From positions 18,509 to 82,508 of the forward strand of contig JAABTS010000003.1 of the NCBI GenBank assembly GCA_011389735.1: a DNA stretch of 64,000 nucleotides, given 5' to 3'. The notes beneath the pieces are model-generated. The model searched no databases and was not told the origin of the DNA. It saw only the letters and a list, made by a program, of their open reading frames with translations. Shown in pieces: positions 18,594 through 27,128 of the stretch. The DNA comes from Desulfobacteraceae bacterium. Its GTDB lineage: Bacteria; Desulfobacterota; Desulfobacteria; Desulfobacterales; JAABTS01. Within the stretch, counting starts at the first letter, position 1; every line of letters starts with the position of its first letter. The position numbers and the translations under genes are program-made.

Positions 18594-19259
18594 TCATTTC
18601 GGATATCCAACCGTTTGGGACAAAATGATTTTTTGATACGGTTTTAATTGCATTTTTTTCGCCAGAGCCGCTTTATCGATCCAGCCTCTAACCACTGTGG
18701 CAAGGCCCTTGACGGCGCAGTAAAGATATACGTTCTGGCTGATGAATCCGGTGTCCGCGGCGGCATAAATTACTTTTTCGGATTCGTCGGATACCCTCAA
18801 CTTTGAAAGATCAGCTACGTAAACAAGATTGACCGGAGCCTCGTCCACGAAATCCTGGCGGCCGCAAAAAGCCCGGATATCTTCGTCCAAAACAGGAACC
18901 AGTCGATTCGGTTTTGCGTCATATAAAAAAAGACCGTCCTTTTTGGCCACATAAATATCGATTTCCTGAGCGTTCATGGCGGAAGGCGCGGTCCGCTTTC
19001 CGGATTCCGTCCGGTTTACGCCAAACCCGGCCCATAGCAATTCAGAAAGCACCTGCTCAGGGATCTCCTTGCTCTCGAAAGATCTGGAACTTTTACGGTT
19101 TTTTAGGGCTTCGATCAGAGTCGCCCCGGAACCGGCGTCCGGAACAGGCGGGTTCGCAGGTTCGGGTTCCGATGCAAATACGCCGGTTGAGTTCAATGTC
19201 CCGTAGAACGCTCCTCCTGCCAACGTTCCGAAAAAACCTCTTCTCGTGATTTCGTTCAT
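18594..19259 (-). CDS. Tat-exported SagB-like nitroreductase
   Basis: Flavin-dependent oxidoreductase of 221 residues. ATG 19259 is chosen because GGAGG lies 8 bp upstream and the protein then opens with a twin-arginine signal (EITRRGFFGTLAGG). The core has NRKSSRSF, LLWAGFGVNR, SAMNAQEIDIYVAKKDGLF and the C-terminal QTVGYPK, as in SagB-type nitroreductases that bind FMN. It points to a periplasmic flavoprotein. The upstream genes encode an outer-membrane barrel protein and cytochrome c; the gap of ~100 bp leaves shared transcription open. Confidence 0.85.
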   Translation of the reverse strand: MNEITRRGFFGTLAGGAFYGTLNSTGVFASEPEPANPPVPDAGSGATLIEALKNRKSSRSFESKEIPEQVLSELLWAGFGVNRTESGKRTAPSAMNAQEIDIYVAKKDGLFLYDAKPNRLVPVLDEDIRAFCGRQDFVDEAPVNLVYVADLSKLRVSDESEKVIYAAADTGFISQNVYLYCAVKGLATVVRGWIDKAALAKKMQLKPYQKIILSQTVGYPK

Positions 19260-19358
19260 GCCTGGGCCTCCATATGTTCGCCGGAAAAAGCCGCCGTGTT
19301 TCCCCGGCCTGAAAAAATACAGGTTTTTAAAGGTAAACGCCACAAAATTGCGTCAAGA

Positions 19359-20828
19359 TTAGAATCGGACATCAACCAAAAAATAGCTTTTCAGGATGTT
19401 CAGACCGGTTTGCGCGTCCTCCCGGCTTCCGTATATCCAGTAGGGAGAATAATATTCATAGTCTTCGTAAATCGATCCGATTCTCAAAAACATATGCTTT
19501 TCATGAACGGGTTGCAAATAATACAATTCGTATGCGTGTCCGAGGACGCCTAGTTTATGGGTGAGATCTTCTTTGCTGATCGACGCGGGAACCCAGTATT
19601 GAGATCCGTAATTATATTCAAATCCGACCTGGGGGTTTTTCAGTATTTCCAGAGGGAGAACATATTTCAAGCCTGTGTATATGCTGTAAGCCGTCCTCCG
19701 TTTTCCTAAATCGTTATGGAGGGAGTCTCCGAGGTATCCAATTTCAACGCCCGGAAGCACCTCCGTGCCCTCATTCCTGGGGTGTGACCTTTGATATCCG
19801 AAAGCGCCGAACCATCCAAGGCCCGAACCCAGTATATCGTCCACCTGCAAATGCATGGTGTAGTTTTCATAATGGCCGGAATCTTCAGGGTAGGTTGTGT
19901 CCGGGATCAGGTCCAGAGGCGTTACGTTCATGCCCTTGTATGCGCCCATCCACAATATGGAATCCTTTATTCCGGGGATTTCCGATTCCAGGGTTATAAA
20001 GTAAACCCTCAGATCATTCATTTTAACATTTTGGTATTGGAGATAGTTTTGCGTTGCTTTACAGTATCCGAGTCGAAATACGCCGTCTTCGAGACCTGTC
20101 CAGGACTCGAGGCCGAGGCTTCCGATAATTCCGTCGAATTCGCCTTCAACGAACAATTGAGGCCAGGTCGCTTTTCGAGTTGTATTGTTTTTGAACCCAT
20201 AGGGCGGACCTCCGGACACCGGCAGCCTTCCGAACGTCAGCGCCATTGGCGTTCCAGGGACAAAATAGTCGATATAGGCCCGTTCCACATGAAGATCGCC
20301 TTCACTGTCCGGCGCCGCGTTATATTCCCAATCTCTCGGCTCATGAGAATAATTGGCGTCCCCCCAATATTTCAGATAGCTCAACCGGCCTTGAAATATG
20401 ATATCCTGTGTAATTTGGGAGTATAAGTTTAGCCGTAGCCGGCTCGACCAGAGTTCATCGATTGCACCGTCCCGTTCTTCGCCGTTAACCGGCAAATTGT
20501 CGATATCGTAATATTCGAGAATGTTTCGAAATTCGCCGCTGAATTGAATCCGGTCCAGGATGGAACGTTTTTCGACTACATCGAGACGTTCTGAAATTTC
20601 CTCGACATCTTCGGCGATAAAGGCCACATCCTCAGCCGTCTCCAGGGAAGGCGCCTTTCCCTCGCGAATCCGTTTTTTGATATCCCGTATTTCAGATTCC
20701 AGGGCTTCGATCCGCATCCTGACTTGTTCGGAAGCCGCCTCTTCAGGCAAATTATCCTGACCGTACAGGCCGTCCGCCTGTGCTAACCAAATAACCATTA
20801 TAAAAAATGCGACACCAAATCTGCTCAT
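19359..20828 (-). CDS. Outer-membrane beta-barrel protein, DUF3373-like
   Basis: 489 residues from ATG 20828 (GGAGTG eight bases upstream), beginning with a signal peptide (MSRFGVAFFIMVIWLAQADG). An N-terminal coiled coil (EEAASEQVRMRIEALESEI, residues ~30-90) is followed by a long run of alternating strands rich in aromatic residues, ending in a C-terminal phenylalanine (YFLVDVRF) typical of BAM substrates. It resembles DUF3373 proteins, which often sit beside cytochromes; the cytochrome gene here lies 25 bp upstream. A porin or a porin-cytochrome conduit component are both possible. Confidence 0.78.
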   Translation of the reverse strand: MSRFGVAFFIMVIWLAQADGLYGQDNLPEEAASEQVRMRIEALESEIRDIKKRIREGKAPSLETAEDVAFIAEDVEEISERLDVVEKRSILDRIQFSGEFRNILEYYDIDNLPVNGEERDGAIDELWSSRLRLNLYSQITQDIIFQGRLSYLKYWGDANYSHEPRDWEYNAAPDSEGDLHVERAYIDYFVPGTPMALTFGRLPVSGGPPYGFKNNTTRKATWPQLFVEGEFDGIIGSLGLESWTGLEDGVFRLGYCKATQNYLQYQNVKMNDLRVYFITLESEIPGIKDSILWMGAYKGMNVTPLDLIPDTTYPEDSGHYENYTMHLQVDDILGSGLGWFGAFGYQRSHPRNEGTEVLPGVEIGYLGDSLHNDLGKRRTAYSIYTGLKYVLPLEILKNPQVGFEYNYGSQYWVPASISKEDLTHKLGVLGHAYELYYLQPVHEKHMFLRIGSIYEDYEYYSPYWIYGSREDAQTGLNILKSYFLVDVRF

Positions 20829-20853
20829 ATCAATGCACTCCTGCGTCCTGGAA

Positions 20854-21177
20854 TTATCTGAGCCCCGCGGCGATGGGCCGGTCGGAATCAGCCGCGTGAT
20901 CAATCAGATATTCTTTGATTATTGCAAGTTCCTCATCCGTTACCTCCCCGCTGATATCTTTTTTCCGGTTATGCTTTTTTCGTTTGAAAAATCTTTCCCA
21001 CTGGCTGGACGCATATTTTACCGGGCCGAAAATCGGAGCTTCGCCGCTTTCGCTGTGGCAATTTCCGCATTTATTTAAAAAAAGCGTCTCACCGTCTCGT
21101 CCGGAATAAGACATAGGCTGGAATATAAAAATTCCTAATGCGATAAGAAAAACGATTAAAAAAAGGGATTTCTTCAT
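20854..21177 (-). CDS. Small monoheme cytochrome c
   Basis: 107 residues: hydrophobic N-terminal segment (residues 4-20) that serves as signal or anchor, a single heme site CGNCH at 37-41, an FGPVKYASSQW loop holding candidate distal residues, and a C-terminal helix (TDEELAIIKEYLIDHA) typical of class I cytochromes. Ribosome site GAGGAGGAA. It is the first gene of a likely operon with the outer-membrane protein. Confidence 0.9.
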   Translation of the reverse strand: MKKSLFLIVFLIALGIFIFQPMSYSGRDGETLFLNKCGNCHSESGEAPIFGPVKYASSQWERFFKRKKHNRKKDISGEVTDEELAIIKEYLIDHAADSDRPIAAGLR

Positions 21178-21257
21178 TATTTCCTCCTCTGGGCGATTTT
21201 TGTTTGAGAATATCTTCTATAAAATGAATTTATTTAATATTCAACCAAAAAATCCTG

Positions 21258-21431
21258 GGGCTTGGTTCTAATTTCGGCCATAATTTCTCGGGTTGCTCTG
21301 GAGCGGCAAAGCCGGAGACCGCTCTTCGTAAGTCGCGGGTTACAAACCCGCTCAGAGCAAGAGACCCGCTCAGAGGGGGTTTGCACCCCCCGGCTTACCC
21401 TGGCGCTCCGGCCGATCTTAGAATCAAGCCC
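21258..21431. mobile_element. Family-2 MITE, complete, with 8-bp target duplication
   Basis: 174 bp between perfect 8-bp direct repeats AAATCCTG (21250-21257 and 21432-21439). Ends GGGCTTGGTTCTAATTTC and, inverted, GAATCAAGCCC. Inside are nested palindromes: CGCGGGTTACAAACCCGC, a CTCAGAGC/GCTCAGAG pair and a GGGGG/CCCCC arm. No coding capacity, so a transposase would have to act in trans. Confidence 0.88.
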
Positions 21432-21503
21432 AAATCCTGTTATACCTTTCAGGTGGTTATTTCAGTGCGTTATCGCTATGAAACAAACGGTTTGTGTTTT
21501 ATT

Positions 21504-21598
21504 GGTTTCCAGAGATTAAATATCACTGAGCTGCCGGACTACATGAACAGTATGGTCGCGGGCCTGTATTCTTGTGAAATTTATTGTTTGAAATCCTG
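21504..21598. repeat. Family-1 element, degenerate copy
   Basis: GGTTTCCAGAGATTAAATAT, CACTGAGCTGCCGG, ATGAACAGTATGGTCGCGGG and CTTGTGAAATTTATT appear in the order of the reverse-orientation consensus. Confidence 0.6.
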
Positions 21599-21735
21599 CG
21601 CCTTCTTTCGCTATCCATTTGAGAGATCCTACCTGAAAAACCCATGGAATCATCCCATATTATCATCTTGACTTTTAACAATGAATTTGCTCTCATTCTA
21701 ATACGTTTTATGAGATTGAACTTCTTTACGGCGCA

Positions 21736-21841
21736 ATAGATTTTCAGAATTTAAATTTCATAAGGCGGCGGGCCGGGGATCATACCATTAGTATATCTCT
21801 GGGCGACAACACAATGAAATTTGATTTCCGGAAGGCTGTAT
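21736..21841. repeat. Family-1 element, well-preserved copy
   Basis: ATAGATTTTCAGAATTTAAA, TTTCATAAGGCGGCGGGCC, CATTAGTATATC, GGGCGACAACACAATGAAA and TTTGATTTCCGGAAGGCTG. About 106 bp, palindromic overall, 97 bp upstream of the next gene. Confidence 0.85.
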
Positions 21842-21938
21842 TTCCATTCTCGACCATTCAGGAAGCCGCCGAGGCCCATATGAAAAACCTTGTTTTGAAC
21901 AATATCAAGAACCAAAGACGTTTATGGAGGAACGAAGC

Positions 21939-22910
21939 ATGAAAACACGTATAACCGAGCTTTTTAGCATTCAGCATCCGATTATCCAGGGCGGGATGCA
22001 TTATGTATCTTTTGCGGAACTGGCTGCGGCGGTTTCGAACGCCGGCGGACTGGGAATCATCACCGCACTGACTCAAAAAACCCCGGCGGATCTCGCCAAA
22101 GAAATCGCGCGATGCCGGGAAATGACCGACAAGCCGTTCGGCGTGAATCTGACCTTTCTGCCTACAGTGACGGCTCCGGATTATCCGGGATATATCGGCG
22201 CGATCATCGACGGCGGGGTGAAAATTGTTGAAACCGCGGGCCGGAACCCTCAGGAACATCTGCCCGGACTGAAAGACGCAGGGATAAAGGTAATTCACAA
22301 ATGCACATCGGTCCGCCACGCACTGAAGGCCGAATCCATCGGTTGTGACGCGGTGTCGGTGGATGGATTCGAATGCGGCGGACATCCGGGCGAGGATGAT
22401 ATCCCAAATATGATTTTGTTGCCCAGGGCTGCTGAAGAACTCAAAATACCATTCGTCGCATCAGGAGGCATGGCGAACGGCCGCAGCCTGGCCGCTTCCC
22501 TGGCGCTGGGAGCGGACGGGATCAATATGGGCACCCGCTTCATAGCTACAAAAGAGGCGCCGGTTCATGAAAATGTGAAAAAGGCCGTCGTGGCGGCTAC
22601 GGAACTTGACACCCGCCTGGTTATGCGGCCTTTGAGGAACACCGAACGGGTAATGAGAAACGCCGCCGTGGACCGGTTGCTGGAAAAAGAAGCTTCCCTT
22701 GGGCATGATATCAAATTCGAGGATATTATCGAAGAGGTGGCCGGCGTATATCCCAAAATTATGATGGAAGGAGATATGGATGCGGGCGCATGGTCCTGCG
22801 GGATGGTGGCGGGATTGATCCATGATATTCCCACTTGCCGGGAGCTTGTTGATCGAATTATGTCCGAGGCCGAAGGTATTATTCGAAATCGGCTGGCGTC
22901 GATGCTGTAA
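21939..22910 (+). CDS. Nitronate monooxygenase-family flavoprotein
   Basis: 323-residue FMN TIM-barrel of the NMO/FabK family. ATG 21939 is chosen because GGAGG ends 8 bp before it. Motifs: HPIIQGGMHYVSFAELAAAV near the N-terminus, GVNLTFLP, the catalytic-histidine segment VDGFECGGHPGEDD, the FMN-phosphate loop VASGGMANGRSLAASLALGA and DGINMGTRF. It oxidises alkyl nitronates, or may be an enoyl reductase-like relative; the GGHPGE histidine favours NMO. Transcribed alone, with a repeat-filled leader. Confidence 0.9.
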   Translation: MKTRITELFSIQHPIIQGGMHYVSFAELAAAVSNAGGLGIITALTQKTPADLAKEIARCREMTDKPFGVNLTFLPTVTAPDYPGYIGAIIDGGVKIVETAGRNPQEHLPGLKDAGIKVIHKCTSVRHALKAESIGCDAVSVDGFECGGHPGEDDIPNMILLPRAAEELKIPFVASGGMANGRSLAASLALGADGINMGTRFIATKEAPVHENVKKAVVAATELDTRLVMRPLRNTERVMRNAAVDRLLEKEASLGHDIKFEDIIEEVAGVYPKIMMEGDMDAGAWSCGMVAGLIHDIPTCRELVDRIMSEAEGIIRNRLASML

Positions 22911-22995
22911 AGATATGATCCCGCCGGATTGTGATGTTTAATGCTTGAACGAAAAGTTTCAAAATACGGCTCCGATCGGGTTTGTAACCCGCGCG

Positions 22996-23130
22996 GGCAT
23001 CTTTCATAAATGCTGATAAATAGTTTACACTTCCCAAATCGGTATCGAAATCGGCATCGGTATCGGTATCGAATTATTTCGATCCCGATCCCGATTTTGA
23101 TGAAACTGTAAACAAGAAATGAAGGATGCC
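22996..23130. mobile_element. Family-3 element with (ATCGGN)n core, copy 1
   Basis: 135 bp with inverted ends GGCATCTTTCAT and ATGAAGGATGCC, a second inverted pair (GTTTACAC / CTGTAAAC) and an internal run of hexamers (ATCGGTATCG, ATCGGCATCGG, TATCGGTATCG) that pairs with GATCCCGATCCCGATT. No target duplication: the left flank is a piece of family-2 core and the right flank the end of a family-2b element, so this is a mosaic. Confidence 0.7.
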
Positions 23131-23206
23131 GGCATTTTCGTATATTTCGTGTATTTCGTGGTAGTCTCCAAAATATAATCGGCCGGTTTTCGAACCAGGC
23201 CCTATT
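23131..23206. mobile_element. Family-2b element, right-end remnant
   Basis: TTTCGTGTATTTCGTGGTAG followed by ATATAATCGGCCGGTTTTCG and AACCAGGCCC matches the right end of the complete element at 57650-57794. The left half is missing. Confidence 0.65.
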
Positions 23207-23382
23207 GTCGGAGAAAATACAAATCGTATGTCTTTCGCCGACGACGCTCTGAAATTGAGAGTCTGAAATCGGATATAATATCTTGACTATCAGGGGGAAT
23301 CAAAGTAAAGCGTATACATGAACGGCTGTTTTATTTATCCTTAATAATTGTAACGATTAATTTGTGGAAAGGAATTCATGTT

Positions 23383-24075
23383 ATGAGATGCAAAATTTTT
23401 AAAGCTTTGATGATTACCGCAACATTCCTTGTGTTTGTTTCGCCCGCCGCCTTCGCAGACCTTGAATGGGTTTCCGAGGAAATAACCCGGGGAGTCCCCG
23501 GCGAGCAGGACGGCTCCGTCATGGTCAAAAATTACTATAAAGACGACGCTATCCGTACGGAAAGAGGAAACGAAATCATGATTATGGATTATAACACCAT
23601 GACCATGTATCAGATTAACGAGAGTGATAAAACGTATACAAAGACGAATCTGGATGAAATGATGGGCGGCGGGGACAGTGAAGAAGCCAGGGGGATGCAG
23701 GCGATGATGCAATCGATGATGAGCAGTGTCAAAGTTGTTCCGTCTGACGAGAAAAAGACCGTTGCGGGATATGATTGTAAAAAATATATGATTTCTTTCA
23801 TGATGGTAAACAGCGAGTACTGGGTGTCCAAAGATGTGAAAGGGTATGAGGAATTAAAATCCGTGAACAAAAAATTGTCTTCGAAATTCAAAAACAATCC
23901 AATGCTCAAGATGACCAATTTTACGGCTATGCTTGATGAAATGGACGGGTTTCCGGTGCAGATGATTGTCAATGTGATGGGTGGGACGACTACAACGACG
24001 TTGAAATCCATGACCCAAAAAAAATCTCTTGGCAAGAGTCTGTTTACTGTTCCGGCGGGGTATAAACTTCAGTAA
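23383..24075 (+). CDS. Secreted DUF4412-type protein, function unknown
   Basis: 230 residues from ATG 23383 (GAAAGGA nine bases upstream), with a signal peptide (ITATFLVFVSPAAFA) and no cysteine-based lipobox. The body is a beta-rich single domain (MVKNYYKDDAIRTER, MIMDYNTMTMYQINE, YTKTNLDEMMGG, KKTVAGYDCKKYMI, YWVSKDVKGYEEL) resembling the DUF4412 family, which has an elongated barrel related to lipoprotein-carrier folds. No function is established. Preceded by mosaic repeat DNA; the next gene is 113 bp away. Confidence 0.78.
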   Translation: MRCKIFKALMITATFLVFVSPAAFADLEWVSEEITRGVPGEQDGSVMVKNYYKDDAIRTERGNEIMIMDYNTMTMYQINESDKTYTKTNLDEMMGGGDSEEARGMQAMMQSMMSSVKVVPSDEKKTVAGYDCKKYMISFMMVNSEYWVSKDVKGYEELKSVNKKLSSKFKNNPMLKMTNFTAMLDEMDGFPVQMIVNVMGGTTTTTLKSMTQKKSLGKSLFTVPAGYKLQ

Positions 24076-24188
24076 AAAAGGCGTTGATTGATTCCGTCTT
24101 TGGCGAGCGCTAAAAAAAGGGGAACGATAGGTTTTCAAATTGTCATGATTCCGGCGGATGAAAATTCGCCGGATACGGAGGTGTTTTC

Positions 24189-24563
24189 ATGCAATGTCCG
24201 AAATGTCTTAACGAAATGGAGAAAGTGGTCTTTGAGCATGTAGAGATCGATCGCTGCGACGAATGCCGCGGAATTTGGTTTGACGATCTGGAGCACGAGG
24301 AATTGAAAGTCTTAAAGGGCGCCGAGATTGTAGACGATGGAGATGTTCGGGTTGGAAAAGAATTTAACAAGATTGACCGCATTGTATGTCCAAAATGCAA
24401 AACACGCATGATTCGCATGGTGGATCGCGTTCAGCCCCATATCTGGTATGAATCCTGTTCCGTTTGCAATGGTTTGTTTTTCGACGCCGGTGAATTCAAC
24501 GATTACAGGGAGCTAACCATTATTGACCGGTTCAGGGATTTGCTGGTAAAGGAAAGACGGTAA
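24189..24563 (+). CDS. zf-TFIIB family zinc-ribbon protein
   Basis: 124 residues. Two zinc ribbons of the zf-TFIIB type: CPKC (3-6) with CDEC, followed by GIWFD, and CPKC with CSVC, followed by GLFFDAGEF. The family is small and uncharacterised, thought to bind nucleic acid or act in protein quality control. Begins with a good ribosome site (CGGAGGTG) and is followed 9 bp later by the alcohol dehydrogenase gene. Confidence 0.85.
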   Translation: MQCPKCLNEMEKVVFEHVEIDRCDECRGIWFDDLEHEELKVLKGAEIVDDGDVRVGKEFNKIDRIVCPKCKTRMIRMVDRVQPHIWYESCSVCNGLFFDAGEFNDYRELTIIDRFRDLLVKERR

Positions 24564-24572
24564 TCGGCGGTT

Positions 24573-25733
24573 ATGATGTTTCAATTTCATTGTCCCACCC
24601 GTATCCGTTTCGGCTCCGGAATTCTCGATGACGCTGTTTCGGATATAGCCCGATTTGGAAGGCGAGTGTTGTTGTTGAGCGGTTCGGATTTCAGCCGGAT
24701 TGAATCGGTTTATGGTATGCTCCAACACAAGGGATTGTCCGTGGTTCACGCCGAAGTGAACAGAGAACCCGCCGCCGAGACCGTGCTTGCATGTGTTGAT
24801 CAGGGCGTGGGCAACGCATGTGATTGCGTGGTCGCCGTGGGCGGAGGTAGCGTTATAGACGCCGGTAAAGCCGTTTCCGCGCTCATGACGAACCGAAAAA
24901 ACGTTTTTGAATATCTGGAGGTGGTGGGTGAAGGCAAGCCGTTGACGCGCCGTCCGGCGCCGTTGGTCGCGATTCCCACCACGGCCGGTTCAGGCGCCGA
25001 AGTAACCCGGAACGCAGTCCTGACGGTCCAGGAGCATAGGGTCAAGGTCAGCTTGAGGAGCGATCTTTTGTTTCCGAACCTGGCCATCGTCGATCCGGAA
25101 CTGACCCGCTCCATGCCTCCTAACATAACGGCGAACACTGGTATGGACGCTTTTGTGCAGGTTGTCGAACCTTACGTGTCTTTGAAGGCAAATCCGTATA
25201 CGGACGCCGTTTGCCGGGATGCGGTCGCCCGCGCCGTCCGGTGGTTGAAAATCGCGTTTGAAAACGGAGACGACATGACGGCCCGAGAGAATATGTCGCT
25301 GGTGAGTTTATCCGGCGGGATCGCCCTGTCCAATTCGGGATTGGGAGCGGTTCATGGATTTGCGGCGCCGGTGGGCGGCATGTTCGAAATTCCACACGGC
25401 GCAGTCTGCGCAAGGCTTTTGCCTCATGTGGCGGCCGCCAATATTCGAGCGCTCAAACAAAGATCGCCGGATTCCCTCATACTGGCGCGGTATGCTGAAC
25501 TGGCGGCCATGATGACCGGTAATCCGGATGCGACCCCGGAAGCGGGAACAGATTGGATTCATCGGCTTTTGGACGATTTGAAGGTTCCCCCGCTTTCGGA
25601 TTTCGGAGTTACTCCGGACGCATTTCACACAATTGCTGAAAAAGCCGCTGCATCCAGCAGTATGAAAGCCAATCCTGTCGTTTTGACGCCGGAAGAACTT
25701 GTAGGCGTTCTTGAATCCGAATCCATGAACTGA
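24573..25733 (+). CDS. Iron-containing alcohol dehydrogenase-family protein with altered metal site
   Basis: 386 residues of the group III (iron-dependent) dehydrogenase fold: nucleotide loop VAVGGGSVIDAGKAV, IPTTAGSGAEVTRNAVL, GMDAFVQVVEPYVS, and GAVHGFAAPVGGMFEIPHG. Family metal ligands are Asp-His-His-His. Here D192, H261 and H275 are kept but the second ligand position (residue 196) is glutamine and the AHP histidine is alanine (residue 265). The enzyme may use another metal, bind it weakly, or belong to a lactaldehyde/maleylacetate-like branch. Substrate unknown. Confidence 0.88.
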   Translation: MMFQFHCPTRIRFGSGILDDAVSDIARFGRRVLLLSGSDFSRIESVYGMLQHKGLSVVHAEVNREPAAETVLACVDQGVGNACDCVVAVGGGSVIDAGKAVSALMTNRKNVFEYLEVVGEGKPLTRRPAPLVAIPTTAGSGAEVTRNAVLTVQEHRVKVSLRSDLLFPNLAIVDPELTRSMPPNITANTGMDAFVQVVEPYVSLKANPYTDAVCRDAVARAVRWLKIAFENGDDMTARENMSLVSLSGGIALSNSGLGAVHGFAAPVGGMFEIPHGAVCARLLPHVAAANIRALKQRSPDSLILARYAELAAMMTGNPDATPEAGTDWIHRLLDDLKVPPLSDFGVTPDAFHTIAEKAAASSSMKANPVVLTPEELVGVLESESMN

Positions 25734-25758
25734 TTTACGGCCCGACCGGCCGAATTTA

Positions 25759-25916
25759 CATAGAACTTCAGAAATTTTATTTCACGAAGCGTGGGGGCCT
25801 GGAATTATACTATTGGTTTTCAGATATTACATTTCAGAAGGATATAGGCGGGAGATAATGCAAGTCGTATATCCCAGGCCCGCAACACAGCGAAATTAAA
25901 TTTCCGGGATGCGATT
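25759..25916. repeat. Family-1 elements, half copy fused to a full variant copy
   Basis: CATAGAACTTCAGAAATTTT to ATACTATTG is the left half of one copy; GTTTTCAGATATTACATTTC to TTAAATTTCCGGGATGC is a complete second copy. The second belongs to a CAGATAT subtype that also occurs at 32568. Confidence 0.7.
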
Positions 25917-26010
25917 GTTTTTTTCAGATGCGGATTAAACAAGTTCCAATTTCGTTTTACAATTGGTTCTAAACAGAGTAAAATCCGCATAAACTGTCAG
26001 CCGGAGGAAT

Positions 26011-26291
26011 TATAGCCTTCCGGCAATCAAATTTCGGGCTTGGTTCTAATTTCGGCCATAATTTCTCGGGTTGGAGCGCCAAAGCCGGAGAACGCGCTTC
26101 GTAAGTCGCGGGTTACAAACCCGTTCAGAGCAAGAGACCCGCTCAGAGGGGGTTTGCAACCCCCGGCTTACACTGGGCTCCGGCCGATCTTAGAACCAAG
26201 CCCCAAATTTCACTGCGTTGTCGGCCCGGGATATACGAATAGTATGATCCCGGGCCTGCCGCCTTGTGAAACTTAATTTCTGAAAACCTAT
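26011..26291. repeat. Family-1 element interrupted by a family-2 MITE
   Basis: Left part TATAGCCTTCCGGCAATC plus AAATTTC (26011-26035) and right part CACTGCGTTGTCGGCCCGGG onward (to 26291). Removing the MITE and one copy of CAAATTTC restores exactly 105 bp, the consensus length. Confidence 0.9.
26036..26203. mobile_element. Family-2 MITE inserted in a family-1 element, with 8-bp target duplication
   Basis: 168 bp, ends GGGCTTGGTTCTAATTTC and TTAGAACCAAGCCC, flanked by perfect direct repeats CAAATTTC (26028-26035 and 26204-26211). Same nested palindromes as the copy at 21258. Confidence 0.93.
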
Positions 26292-26328
26292 GGAATCATA
26301 CCATGTTTTGTATCGAGGAGGAAAAAAA

Positions 26329-26829
26329 ATGGCGTCCATTACCCTGCAAGGCAACGAAATTCACACCATTGGGGATCTTCCGAATGTGGGCCGTCCCGGT
26401 CCTGATTTTTTATTGACGAAAACAGATCTTTCAGATGTTAAACCGTCTGATTTTTCAGGCAAGCGAATTGTCTTGAACATTTTTCCGAGCATCGATACGC
26501 CGGTTTGCGCCATGTCGGTGAGAAAGTTCAATGAACTGGCGAGTTCGCTGAATAACACGTTGGTTTTGTGTGTATCCAAAGATTTGCCGTTCGCTCACGC
26601 CCGGTTCTGCGGCGCGGAAGGGCTGGAAAACGTGATATCGGCGTCCGAGATGAGAAACCATGATTTCGGAGACCGTTACGGCGTGAGAATGATCGACGGT
26701 CCAATGGCCGGTCTTCTGGCCCGTTCGATTGTTATACTGGATGAATCAGGAACAGTGGTTTACGGCCGGTTGGCGCCGGAAATAAAGGAAGAACCGGATT
26801 ATGACAGCGCCGTCTCCGTTTTGAAATGA
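26329..26829 (+). CDS. tpx: Thiol peroxidase
   Basis: Atypical 2-Cys peroxiredoxin that reduces peroxides with thioredoxin. 166 residues from ATG 26329 (GAGGAGG seven bases upstream). Peroxidatic site TPVCAMSVRKFN near residue 60 and resolving cysteine in ARFCGAEGL near 94, plus the C-terminal PDYDSAV segment of the Tpx family. Transcribed alone downstream of repeats; with trxA and trxB it would form a complete peroxide-reducing chain. Confidence 0.96.
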   Translation: MASITLQGNEIHTIGDLPNVGRPGPDFLLTKTDLSDVKPSDFSGKRIVLNIFPSIDTPVCAMSVRKFNELASSLNNTLVLCVSKDLPFAHARFCGAEGLENVISASEMRNHDFGDRYGVRMIDGPMAGLLARSIVILDESGTVVYGRLAPEIKEEPDYDSAVSVLK

Positions 26830-26855
26830 AAAGTCCGAAATCCCAAAATGTCGCG

Positions 26856-26960
26856 TACAGGTTTTTAGAAATTTAATTTTTCAAGGCGGCGGGCCCGGGA
26901 ACATACTGTTCGTATAACCCAGGCTGACAAGCAGTGAAATTTGATTTCCGGAAAGCTATA
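26856..26960. repeat. Family-1 element, well-preserved copy
   Basis: 105 bp: TACAGGTTTTTAGAAATTTA, CAAGGCGGCGGGCCCGGG, CTGTTCGTATAACCCAGG, AGCAGTGAAATTTGATTTCC, GGAAAGCTATA. Bounded by TA on both sides. Confidence 0.88.
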
Positions 26961-26970
26961 TTTTTGTGTA

Positions 26971-27094
26971 AGGGAATTTACTGGAAATAAACTATCCAAT
27001 ATTGCGCTGAATTTTAGTTCGTATTCTGTGATACAATACGGAATACTATCCAAAAGGCAACCAAGATGGGAAGTTCATTTTCTGTGGCTTCCCT
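26971..27094. repeat. Family-4 hairpin element, long form
   Basis: AGGGAATTTACTGGAAATAA at the left, a ~55-bp unique centre, and GTTCATTTTCTGTGGCTTCC then CT at the right; arms are inverted copies. Ends 35 bp before the proS start, so it lies in the proS leader. Confidence 0.75.
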
Positions 27095-27128
27095 AATGAT
27101 GAATCATCACCAGGATTAGGGAATTAAG

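Noticed and set aside
23036-23100. ATCGG tandem repeats as a CRISPR or microsatellite locus
   Set aside because: No spacer structure; the hexamers are the core of a defined inverted-repeat element that also occurs at 46746.
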